A stretch of 18,377 nucleotides of DNA from JAMCRM01 sp041685075 (GCA_041685075.1 JAWLGN010000092.1:1-18377), one strand, 5' to 3'. Shown: positions 7,373 to 15,503, counted from the first letter of the stretch. Notes: generated from the sequence alone by a model not told the origin. Numbers and translations are program-made.

Positions 7373-9712
7373 CTAGCTGAGTTTGTCGAGCAGCTCGCGG
7401 ATTTGCGCCGCTTCTTCCCGCGGCGGATTGTTCTTGAGGGCCGTCTGGAGCGCCCGTTGCGCGCCCGCCAGGTCGCCTTTCCGCGAAAGCGCCATTCCCA
7501 GGTGGAAATGGTAGGTGGAGTGGTTGGGCTCCTTGCGCGCCAGGTCCGCGAAGATATCCACGGCGCTGTCGTACATGTTTTTCTTCAGGTAGACCCAGCC
7601 CAGGGTATCGGCGACTTCGGGCAGGTTGGGGAGAAGTTGCCTGGCACGCTGGGCGTAGGTGAGGGCCTGGTCGAGGTCGCCGCCGTGCTCGGCGATGAGG
7701 AAGGCCAGGTTGTTCAGCGCCACGCCGTTGGAAGCATCCAGCTTGAGGGTGTGCTCGTAGGCCCGGCGGGCCTCCTGCTTGCGGCCGGCGCCGTCGAGGG
7801 TGAGGGCCAGGGTGCCGGCCACGGTGGGATTTTCCGGCAGCAGTTCCCGGGCCTTCAGCAGGGCCGTGATGCTGTTGTTGAGGTCGCCCTTGCGGCGGTA
7901 GGTCTCGCCCAGCCGGAGGTAGAGGTCTCCGGCGGGACGTCCCTGGCCGCCGATGAGTTCCAGGGCCTGCTGGAATTCCGCGACGGCCGTGTCGTACCTG
8001 CCGGTGCGCACCGCGGTGTTGCCGATGGCCACCCGCAACTCGACCTTATCGGGGGCGCGGCGGGCTTCCTGCCGGAGCAGCCCGATGGCCTCATCCGGCC
8101 GGTTCTGCGCCACATAGGTCTCGACAATGCCCATCAGCCCGCGATAGTTGTTCGGGTTGAGCTGGTAAGCCCGCTGGAAGGCGGCTTCGGCCTCCCGGTA
8201 CTTCTTTTCGGCGAGGTGAACCACGCCCATCTGGAAGAGTACGTCCGGGGAGGGGGATTTCTCCTCGAGCATGCCTTCGAGCACCTGCCGCGATTCCCGA
8301 TAACGTTTCATGCCCATCAGGGCGGCGGATTCGATCAAGCGGGCGTGGGTGTTCCGCGGGTCGATGCGAAGGATCTCGGCGGCGGTTTTGAGGGCCGCTT
8401 CGAAATCGCCGCGGGTGGCCAGCAACTGGGCCAGCGCCAGCCGCGCCAGCATGTAGTCCGGGCGCAGCCGGACGGCCTCGGTGAACTGCTGGCGGGCCTG
8501 TTCCCATTCGCCGCGGCGCATGTGGGCGCGGCCCAGGTGGAAGCGCGCCACGAAGTTGTCCGGGGCGGCATTGACCACGCCCTGCAACTCGGCGACGGCG
8601 CGCGCCAGGTCGCCCTGATCCAGCAACAGGGAGCCGGCCAGCGCGCGGGCGTCCTGGTCCTTGGGACGCTTCTTCAGGATCTCGGCGTTGGCAGCGGCGG
8701 CTTCCGCCCGCTTGCCCTGGCGCATGAGCACCTCGATGACGCGCTTCTGGTAGTCGAGCCGGCGGGCCGAATCGGCCTCCATGCCTTCCCGGTACTCCTT
8801 GATGGCCTGATCGCCGTTGCCGACCCGGAGATAGAAGTCGCCGGCCATCATGTATGCCTCGGGGAACTCCTCGGCGTGCTCCTTCATGCGCCGCAGGACG
8901 GCCGCCATCTCAAGGTGCCGCCGCAAACCGTAGTAGTGGGATGCCATCAGGGTGAGCAGGCCGTACTGCTTGGGGTTGTTGGCCACGGCAGCTTTCAGGG
9001 TGTCTTCGGCCTCCTCGAGCTTACCCTGCCAGACGTAGAGCTGGTAGAGCTCGGTGTAGGCCAGCACCTTGTGCTTATCCTGCTGGACGACGCTGCGGTA
9101 GATGTTCTCGGCTTCGCCGAATTGGCGCGCCGCGGCCAGCGCCCTGCCCAAAGCCATTCGCAGATTGGGCCGGCCGGGCTTGATGGAGTCGGCTTTCCGG
9201 TAGGACCGGATGGCATCCTCCAGTTTCTGCATGCCGGTTTCCTGGTTGCCGGATCCGAAGTGCCCGTTGGCCTCCGCAAACGCCAGGTCCGCCGTCAGGC
9301 GATGCCCGTCGTAGGATTCGGGGTCGCGGGCGAGGAGGCGGCCGGCAATGTCCTCGGCTTCGGAGAGGTGCTGGCGGTCGCGGCTCGCCCCCACGTAGAT
9401 GTCGGCCAGTTTGATGGCGGCATCCCAGTAATCGGGTTCGCTGGCGGGCAGGCGCTCGACAGCCCGGCGCAGCGCGGCTACCGCCTGGGGCAGCCGGCCG
9501 AGTTTCAGTTCCGCCAGCCCCAGCTTGTAGTGCGCCGGCCCGAACAAGGCGTCCTTGGCCAGCGAATTGCGGTACATGATCGACGCTTCACGGTACTTGC
9601 CGCGAGCATAGTATTTATCGCCGCTTTCCAAATAACGCTGCTTCACCACGTTGGGATCGCGGCTGCACGACGCCAGCGCGATCGCCGCCAGGACCAGCAC
9701 CAGGGATTTCAT
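7373..9712 (-). CDS. TPR-repeat lipoprotein (PrsT-like)
   Basis: A 779-residue lipoprotein built almost wholly of tetratricopeptide repeats. The signal ends in a lipobox, LASC, with Cys16 as the expected lipidation site. The next residues are SRDP, so outer-membrane sorting is plausible. From about residue 24 onward there are more than a dozen TPR units with the W/L/G/Y/A/F/A/P pattern. Examples are GDKYYARGKYREASIMYRNS, YKLGLAELKLGRLPQAVAAL and the C-terminal ADTLGWVYLKKNMYDSAVDI. Architecture and length resemble the PrsT lipoprotein of exosortase/PEP-CTERM systems (about 900 residues), but no exosortase or EPS gene is adjacent, so the name is only a likeness. The start at 9712 is chosen because an extension to 9754 would destroy the signal peptide. 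Likely a scaffold for protein assemblies in the periplasm. It is divergent from the gene at 9937. Confidence 0.9.
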   Translation of the reverse strand: MKSLVLVLAAIALASCSRDPNVVKQRYLESGDKYYARGKYREASIMYRNSLAKDALFGPAHYKLGLAELKLGRLPQAVAALRRAVERLPASEPDYWDAAIKLADIYVGASRDRQHLSEAEDIAGRLLARDPESYDGHRLTADLAFAEANGHFGSGNQETGMQKLEDAIRSYRKADSIKPGRPNLRMALGRALAAARQFGEAENIYRSVVQQDKHKVLAYTELYQLYVWQGKLEEAEDTLKAAVANNPKQYGLLTLMASHYYGLRRHLEMAAVLRRMKEHAEEFPEAYMMAGDFYLRVGNGDQAIKEYREGMEADSARRLDYQKRVIEVLMRQGKRAEAAAANAEILKKRPKDQDARALAGSLLLDQGDLARAVAELQGVVNAAPDNFVARFHLGRAHMRRGEWEQARQQFTEAVRLRPDYMLARLALAQLLATRGDFEAALKTAAEILRIDPRNTHARLIESAALMGMKRYRESRQVLEGMLEEKSPSPDVLFQMGVVHLAEKKYREAEAAFQRAYQLNPNNYRGLMGIVETYVAQNRPDEAIGLLRQEARRAPDKVELRVAIGNTAVRTGRYDTAVAEFQQALELIGGQGRPAGDLYLRLGETYRRKGDLNNSITALLKARELLPENPTVAGTLALTLDGAGRKQEARRAYEHTLKLDASNGVALNNLAFLIAEHGGDLDQALTYAQRARQLLPNLPEVADTLGWVYLKKNMYDSAVDIFADLARKEPNHSTYHFHLGMALSRKGDLAGAQRALQTALKNNPPREEAAQIRELLDKLS

Positions 9713-9725
9713 TGGTTTTCCGCGC

Positions 9726-9754
9726 ATTCTAGTCGATTTCCAGAACACCACCAA
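9726..9754 (-). promoter_or_regulatory. Putative sigma-70-like promoter for the TPR lipoprotein gene
   Basis: On the minus strand, TTGGTG (9749-9754) and TAGAAT (9726-9731) are separated by 17 bp. Transcription would start only a few bases upstream of the ATG at 9712, implying a very short leader. The -35 is a half match. Confidence 0.35.
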
Positions 9755-9837
9755 ATCAGTACCGATTATCCGGGTTCATCTCGTTTTCCACGATAGACCG
9801 ATCCCGCGCCGCGGCGCGAGAGAGCAAAAGTGGTGAG

Positions 9838-9849
9838 AGTACTAGTACT
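9838..9849. promoter_or_regulatory. 12-bp perfect palindrome AGTACTAGTACT
   Basis: A perfect inverted repeat that is also two direct copies of AGTACT. It sits in the 224-bp gap between the divergent TPR lipoprotein and sugar-isomerase-like genes, about 90 bp upstream of the ATG at 9937. Its AT-leaning composition stands out from the GC-rich surroundings. It could be an operator for a dimeric regulator; none is encoded nearby. Confidence 0.4.
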
Positions 9850-9936
9850 ACGCGCCGGTACCGCGGAGAGATCGGGCGGGAGACGTAAAGCTGCTCCACC
9901 GGGGCGGCGAAACGGGATAATGAGTAGCGAGGCGCT

Positions 9937-10839
9937 ATGAAGATCTCCCTGGGCACCTGGGCATTTTCCTTCGGCCCCTTCGCCGACGACCCGGTGCCTT
10001 TCGCGAAAGTGGCGGCGCGGCTGTCGGAAGCCGGCTACGACGGAGTGGAAGTCTGCGGCTTTCCGCCGCACATCACGCTGGACAGCTATCCAACCAGCGA
10101 GTCCCGGCGGGAACTGGCGCGGTTTCTCCAGGACCACAAGCTGGGCATTTCCGGCTATGTCGGCGATTTTTCCACCATCAATCCAACCGTCGAGGGCAAC
10201 CGCGAGCGCTACCTGGACCTGTTCCGGCGCAACGTGGAGTTGTGCGCGGATATCGGCAGCCCGACGATCCGGGTGGATACGGTGGCGGCGCCCGGCTCGG
10301 TGCGAAACCGCGATTACCAGGCGACCTTCGACCGCCTGGCCGATATCTGGCGCGAGGCCGCCGGGATTGCCGCCGAAGCCGGCGTGCGGATGGCGTGGGA
10401 ATTCGAACCGGGATTCCTGTTCAACAAGCCCTCCGAGATCCTCAGCATGCATCAGCAGGTGGGCCATCCGAACTTCTTCATCCTGTTCGACACCACTCAT
10501 GCCTACATGTGCTCGGTGGTGGGGGCGCGGCAACACGGCGCGCGCGAAGTACTGATGGGCGGGGTGGCGGAACTGCTCACCCGGCTGCACGGGCGCATCG
10601 GCCACATCCACCTGATCGATTCCGACGGCACGCTCTACGGTGAAGAGACCAGCACGCATTGTCCCTTCGGGGAGGGGCTGATTGATTTTCCGGCCCTTGT
10701 TCCCTCGCTGCTGGCCATTCCTGGAATCGAGTGGTGGTGCATCGACCTGTCGTTTCTCGCCAACGCGTGGGACCTGGTGGAATCCAGCCGCGAGTATGTG
10801 CTGGACCTGCTGGCCCGCGCCGGCGCCGAGCGCTCCTGA
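9937..10839 (+). CDS. Sugar phosphate isomerase/epimerase-like TIM-barrel protein
   Basis: A 300-residue cytoplasmic protein of the xylose-isomerase-like/AP-endonuclease-2 TIM-barrel family (the IolE/IolI/hydroxypyruvate isomerase type). Visible family marks are GYDGVEVCGFPPH near the N-terminus and the probable metal ligands. These are Glu155/Glu157 in WEFEPGFLF, Asp185 and His188 in LFDTTHAYM, and His223/His225 in GHIHLIDSDG, followed by HCPFGEG near residue 246. Family members isomerise or epimerise sugars or keto-inositols using a divalent metal; the substrate here cannot be told. The start ATG 9937 has GCGAGG upstream. It is the first gene of the plus-strand run, 27 bp ahead of the PfkB kinase, so the two probably act on the same sugar (inference from context). 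Confidence 0.85.
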   Translation: MKISLGTWAFSFGPFADDPVPFAKVAARLSEAGYDGVEVCGFPPHITLDSYPTSESRRELARFLQDHKLGISGYVGDFSTINPTVEGNRERYLDLFRRNVELCADIGSPTIRVDTVAAPGSVRNRDYQATFDRLADIWREAAGIAAEAGVRMAWEFEPGFLFNKPSEILSMHQQVGHPNFFILFDTTHAYMCSVVGARQHGAREVLMGGVAELLTRLHGRIGHIHLIDSDGTLYGEETSTHCPFGEGLIDFPALVPSLLAIPGIEWWCIDLSFLANAWDLVESSREYVLDLLARAGAERS

Positions 10840-10853
10840 GGGCGGCGCTACGC

Positions 10854-10859
10854 TACAAT
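10854..10859 (+). promoter_or_regulatory. -10-like TACAAT immediately before the PfkB gene
   Basis: TACAAT ends 7 bp before the ATG at 10867, and no ribosome-binding sequence is seen between. The spacing fits a leaderless transcript starting at or near the ATG. There is no matching -35, so this is tentative. Confidence 0.3.
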
Positions 10860-10866
10860 CGATTCG

Positions 10867-11784
10867 ATGTCACTGGTAGTGGTTGGTTCGGTAGCCTACG
10901 ACGGCGTGGCCACGCCGCACGGAAAAGTAGACCGCATGCTGGGTGGCGCCGCCACCTATATCTCCTTGTCCGCCAGTTACTTCACCCAGGTGCAACTGGT
11001 GGGGGTGGTGGGGGACGACTTCGCCCGGGAGGATTACGACCTGCTGGCCGGCCGCGGGATCGATCTCGCCGGCCTGGAACGCGTGCCCGGCAAAACGTTC
11101 TTCTGGGAAGGGGTCTATTCGGCCGATATGAACGACCGCACGACCCTGCGTACCGACCTGAACGTCTTCGCGGATTTCAATCCCAGGCTGCCGGAGTCCT
11201 ATCGGGGCTCGCCCTACCTGTTGCTGGGGAACATCCAGCCGGCGCTGCAGCGCGGCGTGCGGGAGCAGATGGCCCGGGTGCAGTTCGCCGGCGGGGACAC
11301 CATGAACTACTGGATCCAGGACTTCCGTGAGGAGTTGCTGGCCACCATCCGGGAATGGGATTTCCTGCTCATCAACGATTCCGAAGCGCGCCTGCTCTCC
11401 GGCGAGTACAACCTGCGGCGGGCGGCCGCGCGGGTGCTCGCCATGGGGCCGCGCACCCTGGTGATCAAGCGCGGCGAGTACGGCGCGGTGCTGTTCGGCG
11501 AGGGCTGCCACTTCATGGCGCCGGGCTACCTGCTGGAAGAGGTCTTCGACCCTACGGGCGCGGGCGACTGCTTCGCCGGCGGCTTCATGGGCTACCTGGC
11601 GGGGCGGGGAATCGACGCGCGCCAGGGCCCCGTGGACTTCGCCGAACTGCGGCGCGCGGTGATCTACGGCTCCGTGATGGGCAGCTTCTGCTGCGAGCGT
11701 TTCGGCGTGGAGCGGTTCCGCACGCTGACGCGGGCGGAGATCGACGCGCGCTACCGGGAGTTCCAGAACTGCACGGTGTTCTAG
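10867..11784 (+). CDS. PfkB-family carbohydrate/nucleoside kinase
   Basis: A 305-residue ribokinase-like kinase that phosphorylates a sugar or nucleoside hydroxyl with ATP. The N-terminal substrate-binding signature reads GGAATYISLSASYF (the glycine pair after the first strand). The C-terminal PfkB signature is DPTGAGDCFAGGFMGYLAG, whose GAGD aspartate (Asp234) is the expected catalytic base, with the anion hole formed by GAG. NDSEARLL and VIKRGEYGAVLF are the usual mid-domain segments. The NDRTTLRTDLNVFADFNP stretch is a feature of a poorly characterised PfkB subgroup. It follows the isomerase-like gene by 27 bp. A ribosome-binding site is not evident before ATG 10867. Substrate unknown; the neighbouring isomerase suggests a sugar. 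Confidence 0.9.
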   Translation: MSLVVVGSVAYDGVATPHGKVDRMLGGAATYISLSASYFTQVQLVGVVGDDFAREDYDLLAGRGIDLAGLERVPGKTFFWEGVYSADMNDRTTLRTDLNVFADFNPRLPESYRGSPYLLLGNIQPALQRGVREQMARVQFAGGDTMNYWIQDFREELLATIREWDFLLINDSEARLLSGEYNLRRAAARVLAMGPRTLVIKRGEYGAVLFGEGCHFMAPGYLLEEVFDPTGAGDCFAGGFMGYLAGRGIDARQGPVDFAELRRAVIYGSVMGSFCCERFGVERFRTLTRAEIDARYREFQNCTVF

Positions 11785-11817
11785 CATTGTGGAGCGGGCT
11801 GCAACCCTGCCGCCGGG

Positions 11818-11823
11818 CGGAGG
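11818..11823 (+). promoter_or_regulatory. Ribosome-binding site fixing a TTG start
   Basis: GGAGGG lies 8 nt before TTG 11832. An in-frame TAG at 11829-11831 rules out any earlier start, and no ATG or GTG lies nearby in frame, so this site supports TTG initiation. Confidence 0.6.
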
Positions 11824-11831
11824 GTGCGTAG

Positions 11832-13370
11832 TTGGGCGTCCACCGGAAAGGCCGGTGGGAGGCGCCGCTGGCGGCCGTTCTGCTGGCCCTGTTGAGCGCC
11901 GCCGCGGTCCTTTGCTGCTACCATTACGGCTGGCTGTACTACTACGGGGACGCCGAGGCGCACTTGAACATCGCGCGCCGCGTGGTGGATTCTCGCACCC
12001 CGGGCTATGAGCAGATCGGCACGGTGTGGCTGCCGCTGCCCCACGCCTTGATGCTGCCGCTGGTCCGGCACGACGGGCTGTGGACGAGCGGGCTGGCGGG
12101 GTCGATTCCCTCGGCTGCGGCCTTCGTGCTGGCGGGGGTATTCTTCTTCGCCGCGGTGCGGCGGGTTTTTCACTCGAGCGCCGCCGGATGGACGGCCGCG
12201 GCGCTGGTGGCGCTCAATCCGAACCTGCTCTACCTGCAGTCGACGGCCATGACGGAGGCGCTGTTTCTGGCCTCGCTCTCGGCCCTGTTCTATGCCACGA
12301 TGGCGTTCCGCCAGACGCAGTCCTACGCCGCGCTGCTGGGGGCGGGGGCGGCCACCGCGGCGGCCTGTCTGACGCGCTACGAGGGCTGGTTCCTGGTCCC
12401 CTTCGTGACGCTCTACGTGCTATGGGCGGCGCGGCGCAACCGCTGGCGCGCGGCGGCGCTCTACGGCGTGCTGGCGGCCCTGGGGCCGCTCTACTGGCTG
12501 GCCCACAACCGGTATCTCTACAGCGATTTCCTGTTCTTTTACCGGGGACCGTATTCGGCGCAGGCCATTCAGGGCGGCAGGCCGTACCCGGGGCTGGGGG
12601 ACTGGGGGCAGGCCTGGCTGCAATTCAGCACCGCGGCGCGGATGTGCGCCGGGGCGCCGCTCTACTGGCTGGGGATTGCGGGGCTGGCCGTGGCGGCCTG
12701 GCGGCGGGCGCTGTGGCCCCTGGCGCTGCTGGCCTTGCCGCCGGCTTTCTACGTGTGGAGTATTCACTCTTCCGGTACGCCGGTGTTTGTGCCCTCGCAG
12801 TGGCCCCATAGCTACTACAACACGCGCTACGGGATGGCGCTGCTGCCGCTGGTGGCGCTGGGCGGCGCGGCGCTGGTGGCGGCGGCGCCCCGGCGGCTCG
12901 GGCGTTGGGCGGCGCCGGCGCTGGTGGCGGCGGCTATCTCGCCGTGGCTTCTCCAGCCGCGCCCGGAGGCCTGGGTCACCTGGAAGGAAGCGCAAGTGAA
13001 CTCGGAGGCTCGGCGGGCCTGGACCCGGGAAGCCGCCGCGTTCCTGCGTCCCCGCTACCGTCCCGGCGCGGGCATTTACACCGCTTTCGGCGACCTCACC
13101 GGCATCTACAGACAGATGGGGCTGCCGCTCCGAGAGACGCTTACCGGCGACAATCACCCGCATTTCCTGGCCGCCTTCGCGCGCCCGGACCTGTTCCTCT
13201 GGGAGGAGTGGACGGTCTCGATGGCGGGCGACCCGGCACAGACCGTGGCCACCCGCGCGCGCCGGCCCTATCCCGGCTATCCCGAGTACACCCTGGTGAA
13301 ACAAATCGTCGTGAAAGGCGCGCCGGTCATCGAGATCTACCGCCGCTTCACACCGCTGGAGATGCCATGA
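11832..13370 (+). CDS. Multi-spanning GT-C/PMT-like glycosyltransferase
   Basis: A 512-residue integral membrane protein of the GT-C (ArnT/PMT-like, GT39/GT83-type) class. The first membrane segment is about residues 11-30. It is followed by an outward loop with the acidic motif YYYGDAEAHLNIARR (Asp40, Glu42), where this class binds a lipid-phosphate sugar donor and metal. TVWLPLPHALMLP follows. About ten hydrophobic segments extend to residue 375, with LNPNLLYLQSTAMTEALFLA and LTRYEGWFLVPF typical of the fold. The last 130 residues are soluble and outside the membrane. Likely transfers a sugar from a polyprenyl-phosphate donor to an envelope acceptor; specificity unknown. The start is TTG, supported by GGAGGG and by an in-frame stop just before. 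Its TGA overlaps the ATG of the DapF-family gene by 4 bp (ATGA), indicating coupled translation. Confidence 0.85.
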   Translation: MGVHRKGRWEAPLAAVLLALLSAAAVLCCYHYGWLYYYGDAEAHLNIARRVVDSRTPGYEQIGTVWLPLPHALMLPLVRHDGLWTSGLAGSIPSAAAFVLAGVFFFAAVRRVFHSSAAGWTAAALVALNPNLLYLQSTAMTEALFLASLSALFYATMAFRQTQSYAALLGAGAATAAACLTRYEGWFLVPFVTLYVLWAARRNRWRAAALYGVLAALGPLYWLAHNRYLYSDFLFFYRGPYSAQAIQGGRPYPGLGDWGQAWLQFSTAARMCAGAPLYWLGIAGLAVAAWRRALWPLALLALPPAFYVWSIHSSGTPVFVPSQWPHSYYNTRYGMALLPLVALGGAALVAAAPRRLGRWAAPALVAAAISPWLLQPRPEAWVTWKEAQVNSEARRAWTREAAAFLRPRYRPGAGIYTAFGDLTGIYRQMGLPLRETLTGDNHPHFLAAFARPDLFLWEEWTVSMAGDPAQTVATRARRPYPGYPEYTLVKQIVVKGAPVIEIYRRFTPLEMP

Positions 13371-14161
13371 AAATCCCGTTCATCAAGGCGCACGGCGCCC
13401 TCAACGACTTCCTGCTCACCCGCGCGGAGGAGGCGCCCGCGAAGGACCGGGCCGAATTCGCGCGCGCGCTCTGCGACCGCCACGCCGGGGTGGGCGCCGA
13501 TGGCTGGCTGCTGGTCGGTTCGCCGGAAACGCCAGGCTGCCACGCCCGCATCGAACTGTACAACTCCGACGGCAGCGTGGCGGAGATCTCCGGCAACGGC
13601 ACGCGCTGTGCGGCGGCCCATCTGCTCTACCGGGGGCTGGAGGCCGAAACGATCCGGATCTCGACCGGCGCGGGAGTGAAGTCCCTGCGGCTGGTGGAAC
13701 GCTCCGGCCACTCCTTTGTCTTCGAAATGAACATGGGGCGCGCGGAAATCCGCGACTTGCACGCCTCGCTGCCGCTGGCCGGCGGCCCGCGGGATGCGGT
13801 GATCCTCTGGGTGGGGAATCCCCAGTGCGCCGTGCCGGTGGAGCACTTCGATTTCGACTGGCGCGCGGTGGGGGCGGAGATCGAGCGCCACCCCATGTTC
13901 CCCGACCGCACCAACGTGTCGTTCCTGCGGGCTGTCGACGAACATACCCTCGAGGTGCGGTTCTTCGAGCGCGGCGCGGGCGAGACCATGAGTTCCGGCA
14001 CCGGCTCGACCGGCGCCGTGGCGGCCGCCGTGGCGCGCGGCATGGCACGCAGCTCGGTGCGCGTACTGACGCCCGCCGGTCCGCTGGACATCCGGTGGGA
14101 CGATGAGATCTTCCTCACAGGTCCGGCGGTGATTACGGCCGAGGGCGTTTACCTGGTGTGA
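13367..14161 (+). CDS. dapF: Diaminopimelate epimerase family protein, both catalytic Cys replaced by Ser
   Basis: A 264-residue protein with the two-lobed DapF fold. Classical DapF converts LL- to meso-diaminopimelate for lysine and peptidoglycan, using two cysteines as acid and base. Conserved parts present are FIKAHGALNDFLL at the N-terminus, DRHAGVGADGWLLV, NSDGSVAEISGNGTRC, WVGNPQCAV, the NVSFLR segment and ERGAGETMSSGTGST. In the standard pattern the residue before GNG and the residue before GTG are the catalytic cysteines (Cys73 and Cys217 in the Haemophilus enzyme). Here they are Ser75 (codon 13589-13591) and Ser210 (codon 13994-13996). The other substrate-binding motifs are intact, so it is not a decayed gene. 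It may be a serine variant of DapF, or an enzyme with another substrate. It overlaps the glycosyltransferase gene by 4 bp and has no lysine genes near it. Confidence 0.8.
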   Translation: MKIPFIKAHGALNDFLLTRAEEAPAKDRAEFARALCDRHAGVGADGWLLVGSPETPGCHARIELYNSDGSVAEISGNGTRCAAAHLLYRGLEAETIRISTGAGVKSLRLVERSGHSFVFEMNMGRAEIRDLHASLPLAGGPRDAVILWVGNPQCAVPVEHFDFDWRAVGAEIERHPMFPDRTNVSFLRAVDEHTLEVRFFERGAGETMSSGTGSTGAVAAAVARGMARSSVRVLTPAGPLDIRWDDEIFLTGPAVITAEGVYLV

Positions 14162-14177
14162 GAAAATTCAAAAAGAT

Positions 14178-15503
14178 ATGGCTGAACCGAAGCTCGCCGC
14201 GCAGGCAACCTCCGAGGTGCTGAAGGAGAAGATCCGGTCGCGCACCGCCCGGGTGGGAATTATTGGGCTGGGATACGTGGGGCTGCCGCTGGCGGTGGAG
14301 TTCGCCAAGGCCGGTTTCACCGTCACCGGCATCGATGTGAGCGCCGCCAAAACCGCCAGCATCAACGGCGGAGAATCCTACGTGGGAGACGTGGCCTCAT
14401 CCACGCTGGGCGCCCTGGTGGAGGAGGGCAGACTGCGCGCCACCACCGATTTTTCCGCGGTGCTGGAGTTGGACACCGTCAACATCTGCGTCCCCACGCC
14501 GCTGCGCAAGACCAAGGATCCGGACATGAGCTACATCGTCTCGGCATGCCGGGAGGTGGCGCGGCACTTCCACGCCGGCATGCTGGTGATCCTGGAATCC
14601 ACTACCTACCCCGGAACCACCGACGAGGTGGTGTTGCCGCTGCTCTCGAAGTCCGGGCTGCGGGCGGGCGAGGATTTCTACCTGTGCTTCTCGCCGGAGC
14701 GCGTGGACCCGGGCAACCCGAAGTACCAGACGGTGAACATTCCCAAGGTGGTGGGCGGGGTCACCCCGGCATGCACCGAAATGGGCCGGCTGTTTTATTC
14801 GCAGGCGCTCCAGACGGTCGTGCCGGTGAGTTCCACACAGGTGGCCGAGATGGTGAAGCTGCTGGAGAACACCTACCGGATGATTAACATCGGGCTGGCC
14901 AACGAAATGGCCGTGATGTGCCGCCGGATGGGGATCGACGTGTGGGAGGTGATCCAGGCGGCGGCCACCAAGCCCTTCGGTTTCATGCCCTTCTACCCGG
15001 GACCGGGGTTGGGCGGGCACTGCATCCCTATCGACCCGTTCTATCTCTCGTGGAAGACCAGGCAGGCGGGCATCGAGGCACGTTTCATCGAACTGGCGGG
15101 CTACATCAACGGCCAGATGCCGCAGTTCGTGGTGGACCGGCTCCAGGACGCGCTCAACGACCAGGGCAAGCCGGTAAAGGGCACCCGCATTCATATCATG
15201 GGGGTGGCCTACAAGAAGGACATCGGCGACGTGCGGGAGTCGCCGGCGCTGGATATCATGCTGCTGCTGGAACGGCGCGGCGCGCGGATCACCTACAGCG
15301 ATCCGTACGTGCCGGAGTTGCGGGTGGACGGCTTCGAACTGGACGCTTTACCGGAAAGCGCGGCCGCGGAGGCCGACTGCACCGTGGTGGTGACGGATCA
15401 CTCGTCCTTCGACTACGGGAAACTGGCGGCTACGGCGCCCCTGATCTTCGATACCCGCAACGCGCTGAAGGGCTACAGCGGACCCCACATCGTGCGGCTG
15501 TAG
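14178..15503 (+). CDS. wbpA: UDP-N-acetylglucosamine 6-dehydrogenase-like nucleotide sugar dehydrogenase
   Basis: A 441-residue cytoplasmic enzyme of the UDP-glucose/GDP-mannose dehydrogenase family. It performs an NAD-dependent two-step oxidation of a UDP-sugar C6 to the uronic acid. The NAD site is VGIIGLGYVGLPLA (Gly30, Gly32, Gly35). The middle part has STTYPGTTDEVVLPLL and SPERVDPGNP. The dimer helix is AEMVKLLENTYRMINIGLAN, and the catalytic cysteine is Cys282 in GPGLGGHCIPIDPFYLSW. The C-terminal domain has GVAYKKDIGDVRESPALDIM. The PFYPGPGLGGHCIPIDPFYL form and length match the WbpA (UDP-GlcNAc) subgroup rather than UDP-glucose dehydrogenase. Start ATG 14178 lies 16 bp after the DapF-family stop, in an A-rich spacer with only a weak ribosome-binding sequence. 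The product would feed a surface polysaccharide, consistent with the glycosyltransferase two genes upstream. Confidence 0.9.
   Translation: MAEPKLAAQATSEVLKEKIRSRTARVGIIGLGYVGLPLAVEFAKAGFTVTGIDVSAAKTASINGGESYVGDVASSTLGALVEEGRLRATTDFSAVLELDTVNICVPTPLRKTKDPDMSYIVSACREVARHFHAGMLVILESTTYPGTTDEVVLPLLSKSGLRAGEDFYLCFSPERVDPGNPKYQTVNIPKVVGGVTPACTEMGRLFYSQALQTVVPVSSTQVAEMVKLLENTYRMINIGLANEMAVMCRRMGIDVWEVIQAAATKPFGFMPFYPGPGLGGHCIPIDPFYLSWKTRQAGIEARFIELAGYINGQMPQFVVDRLQDALNDQGKPVKGTRIHIMGVAYKKDIGDVRESPALDIMLLLERRGARITYSDPYVPELRVDGFELDALPESAAAEADCTVVVTDHSSFDYGKLAATAPLIFDTRNALKGYSGPHIVRL

Noticed and set aside
7373..9712. Marker of an exosortase/PEP-CTERM system
   Set aside because: The protein resembles PrsT, but no exosortase, PEP-CTERM protein or EPS cluster is in the window, so the system cannot be claimed.
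7043..9796. 917-codon open frame on the plus strand opposite the TPR lipoprotein gene
   Set aside because: A GC-rich antisense shadow: no domain, no ribosome-binding site, low-quality composition, while the minus strand encodes clear TPR repeats and a lipobox.
12420..13304. 294-codon minus-strand frame opposite the glycosyltransferase gene
   Set aside because: Arg/Gln/Pro/His-rich antisense shadow; the plus strand shows consistent membrane segments and the GDAEAH motif.
13367..14161. Pseudogene of dapF
   Set aside because: The frame is complete, coupled to the upstream gene, and all other conserved motifs are intact; only the two cysteine positions differ.
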